This document shows positions 26,321 to 34,031 of a stretch of DNA of 64,000 bases, piece by piece (position 1 is the first letter of the stretch; each line of letters opens with the position of its first letter). A program made the position numbers and the translations under genes. Source of the stretch: a virus; IMG/VR virus record IMGVR_UViG_3300034158_000023, positions 124,001-188,000 of that record; one strand, written 5' to 3'. The notes beneath the pieces are model-generated. The model was not told where the DNA came from, searched no databases, and worked only from the letters and a program-made list of their open reading frames with translations.

Positions 26321-27166
26321 ATGTCTCAGAAATTCCTAACTTGGGCAACACTTTCGCTAGGTCCTGTTAAAGCTACACAATTACACGATAGTTTTGAATT
26401 AGCGTCTTTAGTATTAGAAGATGATGTTTGGGAGGTTGCTGAACAACCGTACTTCAGAAGCAATATCGATAGTCCAGGTGAGTTACAGACTTGGATCCAG
26501 AGTCAAGCTTACATGTACATCGTCAGAGCTTGTCAGGCGTTCGGTGTAACGATAGATGAATCTGTCGGTATAGAAGCTATAGGCAACATCAATAGCATCT
26601 TACGTACGCTTATAGAGCTTACTGGTGACTTCCAACTACCTGAAGAGGTTATCTCATTAGAAGATATGGATTGCTCTGATTCTGAGAAGTTGACTAAGAT
26701 GGTTACCATCGTAGAAACATGGGTAGAGGAAGAAGATGTCCTAGGACTAATCTCTGATATGAGTTTGAAGGTAATTCCTCGTATCCTCAACAACTGTAAG
26801 TCGTTAATGCCTCCAGAGACGGATGAGATTGATGAACCAGTAACTCCTAAATACTTAGCTCAAGTTAGTGCTTTGATTAAAAGCCTTGAGCGCTCTTCTA
26901 TGGTGTCTGAATACTTCAGTGAGGGCAATGCCTTAGGTTATAGCTTAGCGCAGTATATGACTGTGTTTGGGGGCTTCCTGGCTACCTTGGAAGAACCTAA
27001 AGAGTTAGCTATCAACTTGATGTTAGTTTTGTATTACACTGAGGACTTATCTGAACCTCAGCAGAAAGACCTGTTACGTATCTTAGATAAAATTGTCCCA
27101 GACATCCACTTAGCTGCTGATGTAGGGGTTATGTTAACGCGGATGTTTAAGGAACTGTCACTATGA
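26321..27166 (+). CDS. Unknown helical protein, 281 aa, upstream of RNAP gene
   Basis: This acidic, almost entirely helical protein has TTAAAGGAGTACCTC before the ATG. Its stop overlaps the start of the RNAP beta-prime gene by 4 bases (ATGA), so the two are translationally coupled and may interact. No recognised domain. Confidence 0.8.
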   Translation: MSQKFLTWATLSLGPVKATQLHDSFELASLVLEDDVWEVAEQPYFRSNIDSPGELQTWIQSQAYMYIVRACQAFGVTIDESVGIEAIGNINSILRTLIELTGDFQLPEEVISLEDMDCSDSEKLTKMVTIVETWVEEEDVLGLISDMSLKVIPRILNNCKSLMPPETDEIDEPVTPKYLAQVSALIKSLERSSMVSEYFSEGNALGYSLAQYMTVFGGFLATLEEPKELAINLMLVLYYTEDLSEPQQKDLLRILDKIVPDIHLAADVGVMLTRMFKELSL

Positions 27167-28455
27167 CGCCGTTTACGTATTTACTAGAAGCTATTAACGC
27201 TGGAGCTCATTTAAGATCAGAATGGGTAACTAGAGCGTTCTGTGTTTCTAACATCGGTAATGAGATTACTGATGAGTCTTACGACTACCAGTTGTTGAAC
27301 GTCGATGGAGTTTATGGTTTTGTAAAAGGGGCTGAAGTTATAGTAATCCCTGACACTGATGTCACTAAACCACTACTGCACAAAAACGCACCGATTGAAC
27401 TTAAGAAAGGTTGGTTACCTAACGTAAACCAAGACGTTATTACTTTGGTGGGTAACGTGATAGCAAACGCTATTATGTTCATCTATCCGTTTGAACACAA
27501 GTTCCCTTTCTTACTAGGTAAGTTTAACTTAGGTAAGATTGAAAAGCAGATCATCCAAAACCTTTATGATGATGTTGGAGAAGGGGAGTCAGAAGAGGCT
27601 GATAAGTTCTACGTACGTGAGCTGGTTAAGTTCATCGATGCTACAGTTTCTCTAACTGGCTTTAACGACCTGTTTGTGCCTGGTGCTACCGAGTATACCT
27701 TAGGACCTGCTCCAAAGGCTCTAGCACGCATGAAGGAGCTTCTAGCGGAACATAAAGATCATCTAGACGATCCTGTTGTAATTGCCGACATTCAGAAGGA
27801 GATCGAAGTTCTAGATAGAGAGTACATAGCAAGCGATCCAGATGCTGGATTCTATTTTAAAGATAAATCCTTTAAAGTAGTCCGTATGAAAATGTACTAC
27901 ATGTACGGTATCGAGAAGAACTTTGCTAACGATGGCACTTATACGTTTATCGAGAAGCCTCTCAACGATGGATGGGATCTATCTAAATTACCGGAGATGT
28001 CTAACACAGCACGTGATGGTTCGTTTAAGCGTGGTGCTGAAACTGCATTAGCTGGTGAGAAGGTTAAGATAGCTTTCCGTGCAATGACTGGTGTAGTTGT
28101 AAACGTTGAGGACTGTGGTAGCATGGTAGGGGAACCTATTCACATGTACTCTGACAAATACCTTAACTTTGTAGGTAGCACCTTTATCATAAACGGTAAG
28201 CTAGTGAAGGTAGATGAGTCTAACGTAGAGTCTTTCAAAGATCAAACGATGTTAGTGAGATCTCCTACTACCTGTAACGTGATCGATGGTAACCTCTGCG
28301 TTGTGTGCGTTGGTGATTTCATTAGGTCTCGTGAGAACACTCTAGGAGCTAGGGTAGCTGAGATCCCATCTACGATGATGGGACTCTCCATGGGTGCTAT
28401 GCATGGTAAGGCTTTGAAGACTGTGCAGATAGATATAGCTAGAGCGTTAACATAA
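27163..28455 (+). CDS. Second RNA polymerase beta-prime C-terminal subunit (probably virion RNAP)
   Basis: The 430-aa product contains SNTARDGSFKRGAETALAG, then VVVNVEDCGSM. This parallels GARKGL.DTALKTA.SGYLTRR...V....DCG of beta-prime. About 45 residues later LVRSPTTCNVIDGNLCVVC matches RS..TC....GVC..CYG. It is therefore a paralogue of the 17.7-kb subunit, but shorter, and it ends soon after this block at GAMHGKALKT, a diverged form of the AAQSIGEPG...MRTFH segment. phiKZ-like phages encode a second polymerase that is packaged in the virion, and this gene probably belongs to it (phiKZ gp80-like by order). No second NADFDGD-bearing partner is in the window. Confidence 0.8.
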   Translation: MTPFTYLLEAINAGAHLRSEWVTRAFCVSNIGNEITDESYDYQLLNVDGVYGFVKGAEVIVIPDTDVTKPLLHKNAPIELKKGWLPNVNQDVITLVGNVIANAIMFIYPFEHKFPFLLGKFNLGKIEKQIIQNLYDDVGEGESEEADKFYVRELVKFIDATVSLTGFNDLFVPGATEYTLGPAPKALARMKELLAEHKDHLDDPVVIADIQKEIEVLDREYIASDPDAGFYFKDKSFKVVRMKMYYMYGIEKNFANDGTYTFIEKPLNDGWDLSKLPEMSNTARDGSFKRGAETALAGEKVKIAFRAMTGVVVNVEDCGSMVGEPIHMYSDKYLNFVGSTFIINGKLVKVDESNVESFKDQTMLVRSPTTCNVIDGNLCVVCVGDFIRSRENTLGARVAEIPSTMMGLSMGAMHGKALKTVQIDIARALT

Positions 28456-28740
28456 TCAGGGGAGGGGTAAAACCCTCCCTTATGCCCAGTTAAATGGAGA
28501 TATATATCATCTATTTGTAACAAGCCGACATATAATACTTAAGACAAATCTTATTTTATTACACCTATCTTATTATATGTTTAAACGCCCTTGACGTTGC
28601 TCTGCACGCCCCTGGCGTCTATGCTGTTTATATATATAAGGAAATCTAAGAAAGTATAAGAAACACGTATAAACAGCATACACAGGAGAGGGTACAAAGC
28701 CCTCTCCGTATGCCTATATAAAACCATAAAAGGAAAACCA
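28456..28740. ncRNA. Structured non-coding interval, 285 bp
   Basis: No convincing gene is present. From left to right there is a terminator hairpin (28459-28480) with TATGCC; a TATATATCATC promoter-like stretch (28500-28512); and an imperfect direct repeat ACGCCCTTGACGT / ACGCCCCTGGCGT (28586-28598 and 28606-28618). A long inverted repeat follows, TATGCTGTTTATA / TATAAACAGCATA (28620-28632 with 28668-28680, 13-bp stem, 35-base loop). Last comes a second hairpin GGAGAGGG-tacaaag-CCCTCTCC (28684-28707) with GTATGCC. The spacing suggests a small structured RNA bounded by two terminators. Type is a guess; it could also be a regulatory region. Confidence 0.4.
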
Positions 28741-29190
28741 ATGAGTAAACGTAAAGCTAAAGCTAAAAGCAAACCTGAGGTAACTGATCACTCCAGGATC
28801 TTAGAAACTATCCTAGGAGATAAACTCCACTGGTTACACAGAGGAATGGCAAAGCAAACCTTAGAAGATGCAGCAGGAGATCCTATCTATCGATACAGCC
28901 TATACAGAGGCAACGTAGTGATAGACTTCTACCCATCTACACCAGAAGCTATCACCTTGAGAGATACTATCCCATTCGCAGCTGATATGGCTATCTTACT
29001 AAAGAATCAACTTTGTATCAACACAGTTGATAACTTCCGTAATACATTGCTAGACGTATGCTTACATAAAGCTAAAAGCCGTAAGTTACACATAGAAGGT
29101 TTTGTTAAACAGGTTTATTACTCCATGCAGATAAACCCTGAGCTATTTGCAACCAACGCATTTACAACTAACACATTTGAAGGTAAGTAA
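28741..29190 (+). CDS. Unknown small basic protein, 149 aa
   Basis: The N-terminus is a Lys/Ala/Arg run (MSKRKAKAKSKPE), and the remainder is a mixed domain with no known motif. ACCATAAAAGGAAAACCA precedes the ATG. Its stop overlaps the start of the membrane protein that follows (TAATG), so they are coupled. Confidence 0.8.
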   Translation: MSKRKAKAKSKPEVTDHSRILETILGDKLHWLHRGMAKQTLEDAAGDPIYRYSLYRGNVVIDFYPSTPEAITLRDTIPFAADMAILLKNQLCINTVDNFRNTLLDVCLHKAKSRKLHIEGFVKQVYYSMQINPELFATNAFTTNTFEGK

Positions 29191-29537
29191 TGGAAGAGTT
29201 CTATCAGTTACGTAACATCGGCGTGCATTCAGCATTAGTTTATTTACTATACGTCTACATTAGCAGTTACCATATGTTAGACGATTCACCACTAGCACCC
29301 AAGCCCCCTTTAAGTGTAGTCTTAGTTACTATTATGATGATAGTGGCTAGCAACTCTACCGTTATCTTCAGTATGTTAATCGGGGTATTGTTTGTAGTGA
29401 GCGTAGCAGCTGGCATACGTAAAGCTAAGGTTAATAATTCCAACTTCGTCGACTTAGGTTGGATGATGACTGGTATGCTATACCTTACGTTATTGATCAA
29501 TGCTGGACTAGATGTTTTAAATAACTTACAGTCCTAA
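29190..29537 (+). CDS. Small multi-span membrane protein, 115 aa
   Basis: Three or four hydrophobic segments are visible: ~13-28 (SALVYLLYVYISSYHM), ~42-56 (SVVLVTIMMIVASN), ~58-75 (TVIFSMLIGVLFVVSVAAG) and ~89-106 (LGWMMTGMLYLTLLINAG). A short basic loop (RKAKVNN) lies between the last two. Size and topology would suit a holin, but no lysis gene is adjacent, so I leave the function open. Confidence 0.75.
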   Translation: MEEFYQLRNIGVHSALVYLLYVYISSYHMLDDSPLAPKPPLSVVLVTIMMIVASNSTVIFSMLIGVLFVVSVAAGIRKAKVNNSNFVDLGWMMTGMLYLTLLINAGLDVLNNLQS

Positions 29538-29584
29538 TTATTATGTATACTTTGACTTACCGAGTATAACGAACGGAGCAACCC

Positions 29585-30514
29585 ATGACTAAGAAACGAA
29601 CTAACCAATCTAAAGGTACCGCTATGGAACAGAAAGATACTGCACCAGTTGTTGACACTAATGTTGAAACCTCAGTAGAAGAAGGTGTTGCTACTGAACT
29701 TGATACCAGCGTAGCCCAAGAAGGCGAAGCTACAGGCGAAATCAATACACCTGTAGAATCTGATACTTTAGTTGAAGGTGAAACTGCCACTACTGACAAA
29801 GTTGCTAAGCTTGTAGGTTTGAACGCTGACCATGAGGGCGAATATGATTCATCCGTCTTGCATACTCCTAAAATTGTTAGTGAGATCGATGCAGCTTCAT
29901 TGGAGCAAGCATCTGGCGATGCTACAGATGGTATCACTGAAGGTAGTGTTGCTACTGCTACTGAAGAAACTCCCGCTAGTACAGCTGTAGGTCTAGAAGA
30001 TCTAGATCCTCAACCTAAGCTAGACGAAGAAGAGCAAGAACCTGGTCACTATTATGATCCAGTTGATGACTATTCCGTCTTTGCTCGTAGCCTTCGTGAA
30101 ACCCTGCGTAGCTACACAGTTACTATGGCTCCTAACTACCCAGTAACTCCATCTGAGATGTTGGCGCAACAAGCATCACTGGCACGTAGCTTAAACCGTG
30201 TGTTCAATCACCCTAACGTAGTTGAGTTCCAAGAAGCTATGGACGTATTAGTACGTTCTATGAAAGCGAACCCAGAAACGTTCTCTGTCCGTTATATCAA
30301 TCGCGGTATGGATAATGTAACTCTGAGCGCTGATGCACGTAAGCAATTTGAAACTGTTATGTTCATCCTCCCGATTTCTGTATTAAGTGCGGATGGTCGT
30401 ACACATTACCTCAACTACGGCAGCAAGCTAAGTAGCCTCTTCCCTGAAGACAAAACTGGCGCTGTAGGTAATCGCTTACAATCTTGGATCAAGCGTTATT
30501 TAAGTATTGAATAA
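29585..30514 (+). CDS. Unknown protein with acidic disordered N-terminus, 309 aa
   Basis: After a basic start (MTKKRTNQSK) the first ~150 residues are Glu/Thr/Val/Ala repeats (for example VDTNVETSVEEGVATELDTS) and look disordered. The C-terminal ~155 residues form a folded, probably helical domain (SEMLAQQASLARSLNRVF). The layout resembles that of the 526-aa protein at 24.2 kb, which also has a Glu/Thr/Val-rich tail before a domain. Function unknown. Confidence 0.8.
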   Translation: MTKKRTNQSKGTAMEQKDTAPVVDTNVETSVEEGVATELDTSVAQEGEATGEINTPVESDTLVEGETATTDKVAKLVGLNADHEGEYDSSVLHTPKIVSEIDAASLEQASGDATDGITEGSVATATEETPASTAVGLEDLDPQPKLDEEEQEPGHYYDPVDDYSVFARSLRETLRSYTVTMAPNYPVTPSEMLAQQASLARSLNRVFNHPNVVEFQEAMDVLVRSMKANPETFSVRYINRGMDNVTLSADARKQFETVMFILPISVLSADGRTHYLNYGSKLSSLFPEDKTGAVGNRLQSWIKRYLSIE

Positions 30515-30528
30515 TCTTATCCATATTA

Positions 30529-30556
30529 GGGAGAGCTACGGCTCTCCCGTTATGCC
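30529..30556 (+). terminator. Terminator hairpin with TTATGCC box
   Basis: GGGAGAGC-tacg-GCTCTCCC followed by GTTATGCCG in place of a T-run. Confidence 0.7.
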
Positions 30557-30569
30557 GTTTCGAAAATAA

Positions 30570-30588
30570 CCTACGGATATATCATCCA
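30570..30588 (+). promoter_or_regulatory. Possible promoter
   Basis: CCTACGGATATATCATCCA lies after a terminator and before a gene, a setting like the 10058 and 58951 promoters, but its core matches them only partly. Confidence 0.35.
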
Positions 30589-30621
30589 CGTGTATACACC
30601 TTACAATAAAAGGAAAGTTCA

Positions 30622-31413
30622 ATGCATTTGCCAGATGAGTGTACAGAAAGTAAAAAACCTAATTACCTTGAAATAGCTAATATCCTAGCTACAGAGTTAC
30701 AAGTGGAACTTAAACCGTATTACAGTAAAAATGATAAAGCGCATCAGTGGGATCATGTGCTCCAGGTGTTAGATAACGTGACTTACATTTTCTATCATTT
30801 AGATCGATCTCCTAAGTTGGCGCAGTGGGCTAGTGAGCTAGGTGAAGACATAGTAGTTAGTTTTACAAAAACTGCTATAGCCGCGTTGTATCACGATATG
30901 TTCTCTACGGAGAATCGTAAGGAACATCACGAGCTAGCTAAAGCATTTATCATCAAAGGTGATGATTACCTACTTGCGATAGACAAAGCAGCGCGAGTAC
31001 ACATAGGTCAGATCGCTTCTGAGCACCGTGCAAGCTTTAAAGATGAGTACTCTAGCATCGAGTGTGAAATCTTAGCAGCGGCTGATAGAGGAGCTCCTGA
31101 TGTAGATGCGTACATCATGCGAAGTATTCTCTATGCCCACACTAAACGTAAGTACTCTAAACTGGATAGTCTGGTGCATGGACTAATCCACATCGGACAG
31201 AAGTTTGGTAGCAACAAGAATGCCAAAGTTCCTGACTGGTACGACGATTTCTACAAAGAACAAATTCGTCGTTCTAAAGGTATGTTTGAGTTATGTGGCA
31301 ACACTCAGTTTGATGCTGAGATGGCTATAGGGTTTGTAAGAACATATTTCGATCTAGATACTAAAGTTCGTCAATGGGCAGAAGAAATCGTGTTAGATGG
31401 TTTGCCATGGTAG
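30622..31413 (+). CDS. HD-domain phosphohydrolase
   Basis: The metal-binding pattern is visible: His45 in HQWDH, His91-Asp92 in ALYHDMF, His102/103 in KEHHELA, His134 in SEHRAS and Asp155 in AADRGAPD. This is the H...HD...H...D layout of HD-domain enzymes, which cleave phosphate esters of nucleotides or cyclic nucleotides. The 263-aa length suits a single-domain nucleotidase or phosphodiesterase. Substrate is not predictable. A dNTP-pool role and cleavage of a defence signal nucleotide are both possible. Own ACAATAAAAGGA leader and terminator, so a single-gene unit. Confidence 0.82.
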   Translation: MHLPDECTESKKPNYLEIANILATELQVELKPYYSKNDKAHQWDHVLQVLDNVTYIFYHLDRSPKLAQWASELGEDIVVSFTKTAIAALYHDMFSTENRKEHHELAKAFIIKGDDYLLAIDKAARVHIGQIASEHRASFKDEYSSIECEILAAADRGAPDVDAYIMRSILYAHTKRKYSKLDSLVHGLIHIGQKFGSNKNAKVPDWYDDFYKEQIRRSKGMFELCGNTQFDAEMAIGFVRTYFDLDTKVRQWAEEIVLDGLPW

Positions 31414-31449
31414 TATGTAGCGCTTAGCCGTTAATTATTGACGGCATAT

Positions 31450-31478
31450 GAGAGAGTGTCCCCACTCTCTCTTTTTTT
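31450..31478 (+). terminator. Intrinsic terminator
   Basis: GAGAGAGTG-tccc-CACTCTCTC followed by TTTTTTT, preceded by a GGCATA box. Confidence 0.9.
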
Positions 31479-31497
31479 ATTATAAAAGGATTTCCAC

Positions 31498-32169
31498 ATG
31501 AAACAAGATGAAGTAGGTAACCCAATAGTTAAAGCGTTGGTAGGTACTGAATATTGTACTCGCCAAATAAATATGCATGAAGTTCTAGAACTTGAAGCGT
31601 CGGCAGACACTAGTACCGTAGCTGAGGATAAGTTTGTCGAATCTATCAAAGCTATACGAGAAGAGTTAAAGTCTGCACCAAACTTATCTTTAGATGCAGC
31701 CAAGAACTCATTACGAGAAATTATGCATAGCGTTAAGATAACTGCTTTACCAAATGTTACCCCAGTACAAAGTGTGGTATTCAGCTGTAAAGAATATGGG
31801 GAGCAAAGTTGGTCCTTAGCCGTTATTCGAGCAGTGTCAACCAATAACGAACTATTTAATTCTTTAGTAGATGATGAGTTACTAGAGCGGGTATCTAATG
31901 ACCAAAGTCTGCTTTATAAACTACTGAAAATGTTAACCCTAGATAACATAGATTTAAAACATGTTGGTTTTTCAACGATTCAAATTCTTACCATAGAAGC
32001 AATCGTTAGCGCTAACTTGAACCAATATCTGCATGGGGATCGTCTCATTACAGAAAAGGTATTCACCTGTGAAATAGAACAGGTGGTACCTATAATTGGA
32101 CGACCAGGCATTGATGCAATTAAAAGGCGTTTAGCATTGATCGTTAAAATATTGTCAGACTACCTGTAA
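31498..32169 (+). CDS. Unknown protein, 223 aa
   Basis: This soluble, helix-rich protein (many Leu, Val, Asn, Glu) has no motif I can name. It is a single-gene unit: ATTATAAAAGGATTTCCAC leader, terminator at both ends, and convergent with the DNA polymerase gene. Confidence 0.78.
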   Translation: MKQDEVGNPIVKALVGTEYCTRQINMHEVLELEASADTSTVAEDKFVESIKAIREELKSAPNLSLDAAKNSLREIMHSVKITALPNVTPVQSVVFSCKEYGEQSWSLAVIRAVSTNNELFNSLVDDELLERVSNDQSLLYKLLKMLTLDNIDLKHVGFSTIQILTIEAIVSANLNQYLHGDRLITEKVFTCEIEQVVPIIGRPGIDAIKRRLALIVKILSDYL

Positions 32170-32183
32170 GCACACCTGGCATA

Positions 32184-32217
32184 AAGGGAGAGTGTAAGCT
32201 CTCCCTTATTTTTTTTT
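32184..32217. terminator. Terminator between convergent genes, with GGCATAA box
   Basis: AAGGGAGAG-tgtaag-CTCTCCCTT followed by A then nine T; GGCATAA precedes the stem. Confidence 0.9.
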
Positions 32218-32220
32218 GTT

Positions 32221-33957
32221 TTATGCTACTTCTTTCTGTGTCTCTTCTACCCCTAGGATAGAATCGTTACTAGCTCCTTGGTTTAGATAAGCGCTGTAGA
32301 TAGCAGTAAGTGCAGGGAACGCATGAATAGTTTCACAATAGTTAATGGCATTAGTTACACCACCACTTAAGTTCAATCCCACTCTACGGCGATCTTCCTC
32401 ACTCACACCTTCGATTTTAACTAACTCTAAAGTTGTAGTACCCTTAGAAGCGTTCATAACGATCTCACCCCATGGGTAAGCTGAACGGATGTCTAAGTCA
32501 GATACATACAAACGAATCAGAGTTTGTAAATCTTCTACGTCTTCAATACACTTAAGACCATTCACTTCGACTAAGTGAGTAGCTAGTGTAATGATCCAAT
32601 CTTCTGTGCCGATAACCAGATCATCTAACTCATCTGCCATCTTATCGGAAACGCAGCAAATAACCCTACCATGTTTCAAGAAGAAGAAATGTAAGTCCTC
32701 TGCTAGCTGTTTAGGTGTAGAGGAGAATAACCTGTAGGGACTAGCACCTACTAGTTCAGATAGAGAAATACTTAAGTCTTTAGTTTTCTCATCTAACAAC
32801 TCCACACCGATACAGTCGAATAAGTTATAGATTAGGTATTCAATCTTATACTTCTTCTGCATGAACTCATGCCAAGCTAACTTAACGTAACCATCAGCAA
32901 AATTAAAGTTCAGCTTACGTTTACCTAAGATCTTCTCTAGGATTGCATCTAACGCATAAGACTTCTCGTTACCTTTAGCCTTACGTAGGAATGCATATGT
33001 GCCCATAGCACAAATCCAGTAAGACTTAGAAGGTGTAATTAACGTATGCCATCTTTCATGCATAGAGAATGTCATTACGCCGCCATCTGCTTTAATGCGG
33101 TTGGCTGGACCTTCAATGTAATTACATTCACGGAACTCTGGATCCACTCCAGGATCACTAAAGTGTATAGCTGGATCAATCCCATCACGTTCTAAGGTTT
33201 GAATCATCTTAGGTACGTCGAAGTTCATGTTCCATGTAGCTACGAAATCAGCACCATATTCGTGTACACGTTTCAGCAACTCAATTACTATCTGAGTGTC
33301 TGATTCTACTTCAACTATCTCTAGTTTGATACCACGAGACTTTTCATACTGACCTAAATGCTCAGAGAACGCTGCACGAATCTTTTCTTCAGCTTTAACG
33401 ATACTACCCATAAACCTTTTAGAATAACAAAGGAATGCTTTATCTTTAAATGTGATAGAGCCTGAAATGATGTCACCCATTTCTTTATGATCACGTCTAC
33501 CACCTAACACGTTGGTCTCTAAGTCGAGTACCGCTATGCTATTAGGACTTACGATATCTTTCCAGGTAGTTAGATACTTAGTTTTAACTAATGCTTCTGG
33601 AGTAATGTCAGTACCGTAGATGTACTGACTTCTACCTAACTGACGCATGTTCAGATTGCTAGTAGGTAGGTTTAAAGCTTTAGCTATCTTCAAAGGCATA
33701 GTAGCGGTGTTGCTGCTACGCTTCTGTAGTCTGGTTAGTGACTCACTTTCTTTTTTGTCTTTATGTTTACGATAACCTTCTTTTGTAATATACCAATCGC
33801 GTTCAAAGTTAACAATCTTTCTAAGATTGGGTTCTCTAGTACCATCAGGTAAATGTTTATACTCTTTTACAAACACAGCATCATTAGAAGGATTATGTTT
33901 AGATTTAACGTAAACTATATGCTTCGCCTCTAACTTAAAATCTTTATCGGTGCTCAC
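32221..33957 (-). CDS. Family B DNA polymerase, exonuclease and motif-A piece
   Basis: The 578-aa product shows the 3'-5' exonuclease motifs LDLET (Exo I), WNMNFDVPKM (Exo II, with Asn and Asp) and YNLFDCIGVELL (Exo III). It ends ~90 residues after polymerase motif A, VSDLDIRSAYPWGE (DxxSxYP). Motifs B and C (the KxxxNSxYG and DTD elements) are absent, so it cannot polymerise alone. The C-terminal piece seen at the left edge of the window presumably joins it in trans. I chose the GTG at 33957 (AGGGAGAG 7-8 bases before). The ORF extends upstream to 34068, but that would overlap the divergent neighbour. Confidence 0.88.
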   Translation of the reverse strand: MSTDKDFKLEAKHIVYVKSKHNPSNDAVFVKEYKHLPDGTREPNLRKIVNFERDWYITKEGYRKHKDKKESESLTRLQKRSSNTATMPLKIAKALNLPTSNLNMRQLGRSQYIYGTDITPEALVKTKYLTTWKDIVSPNSIAVLDLETNVLGGRRDHKEMGDIISGSITFKDKAFLCYSKRFMGSIVKAEEKIRAAFSEHLGQYEKSRGIKLEIVEVESDTQIVIELLKRVHEYGADFVATWNMNFDVPKMIQTLERDGIDPAIHFSDPGVDPEFRECNYIEGPANRIKADGGVMTFSMHERWHTLITPSKSYWICAMGTYAFLRKAKGNEKSYALDAILEKILGKRKLNFNFADGYVKLAWHEFMQKKYKIEYLIYNLFDCIGVELLDEKTKDLSISLSELVGASPYRLFSSTPKQLAEDLHFFFLKHGRVICCVSDKMADELDDLVIGTEDWIITLATHLVEVNGLKCIEDVEDLQTLIRLYVSDLDIRSAYPWGEIVMNASKGTTTLELVKIEGVSEEDRRRVGLNLSGGVTNAINYCETIHAFPALTAIYSAYLNQGASNDSILGVEETQKEVA

Positions 33958-34031
33958 AGTTGTTCTCTCCCTGTCGGTCCGTATATGATGTACATACTGT
34001 GTAAAGTAAAACTTTTTTATGGAGTTATCCC
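33958..34031. promoter_or_regulatory. Divergent intergenic region between DNA polymerase and metalloprotease-like gene
   Basis: A 74-bp AT-rich spacer. It contains CGTATATGATGTACATAC (about 33979-33996) and AAAACTTTTTTATGGAG before the plus-strand gene. Probably holds promoters for both, but no confident box. Confidence 0.4.

Noticed and set aside
28586-28680. tRNA or tRNA-like fold in the structured interval
   Set aside because: No acceptor stem, T-loop or anticodon arrangement could be drawn; the long inverted repeat is a simple stem.
28581-28772. 63-aa minus ORF in the non-coding interval
   Set aside because: It covers the hairpins and overlaps the next gene's start; sequence looks random and no ribosome-binding site is evident.
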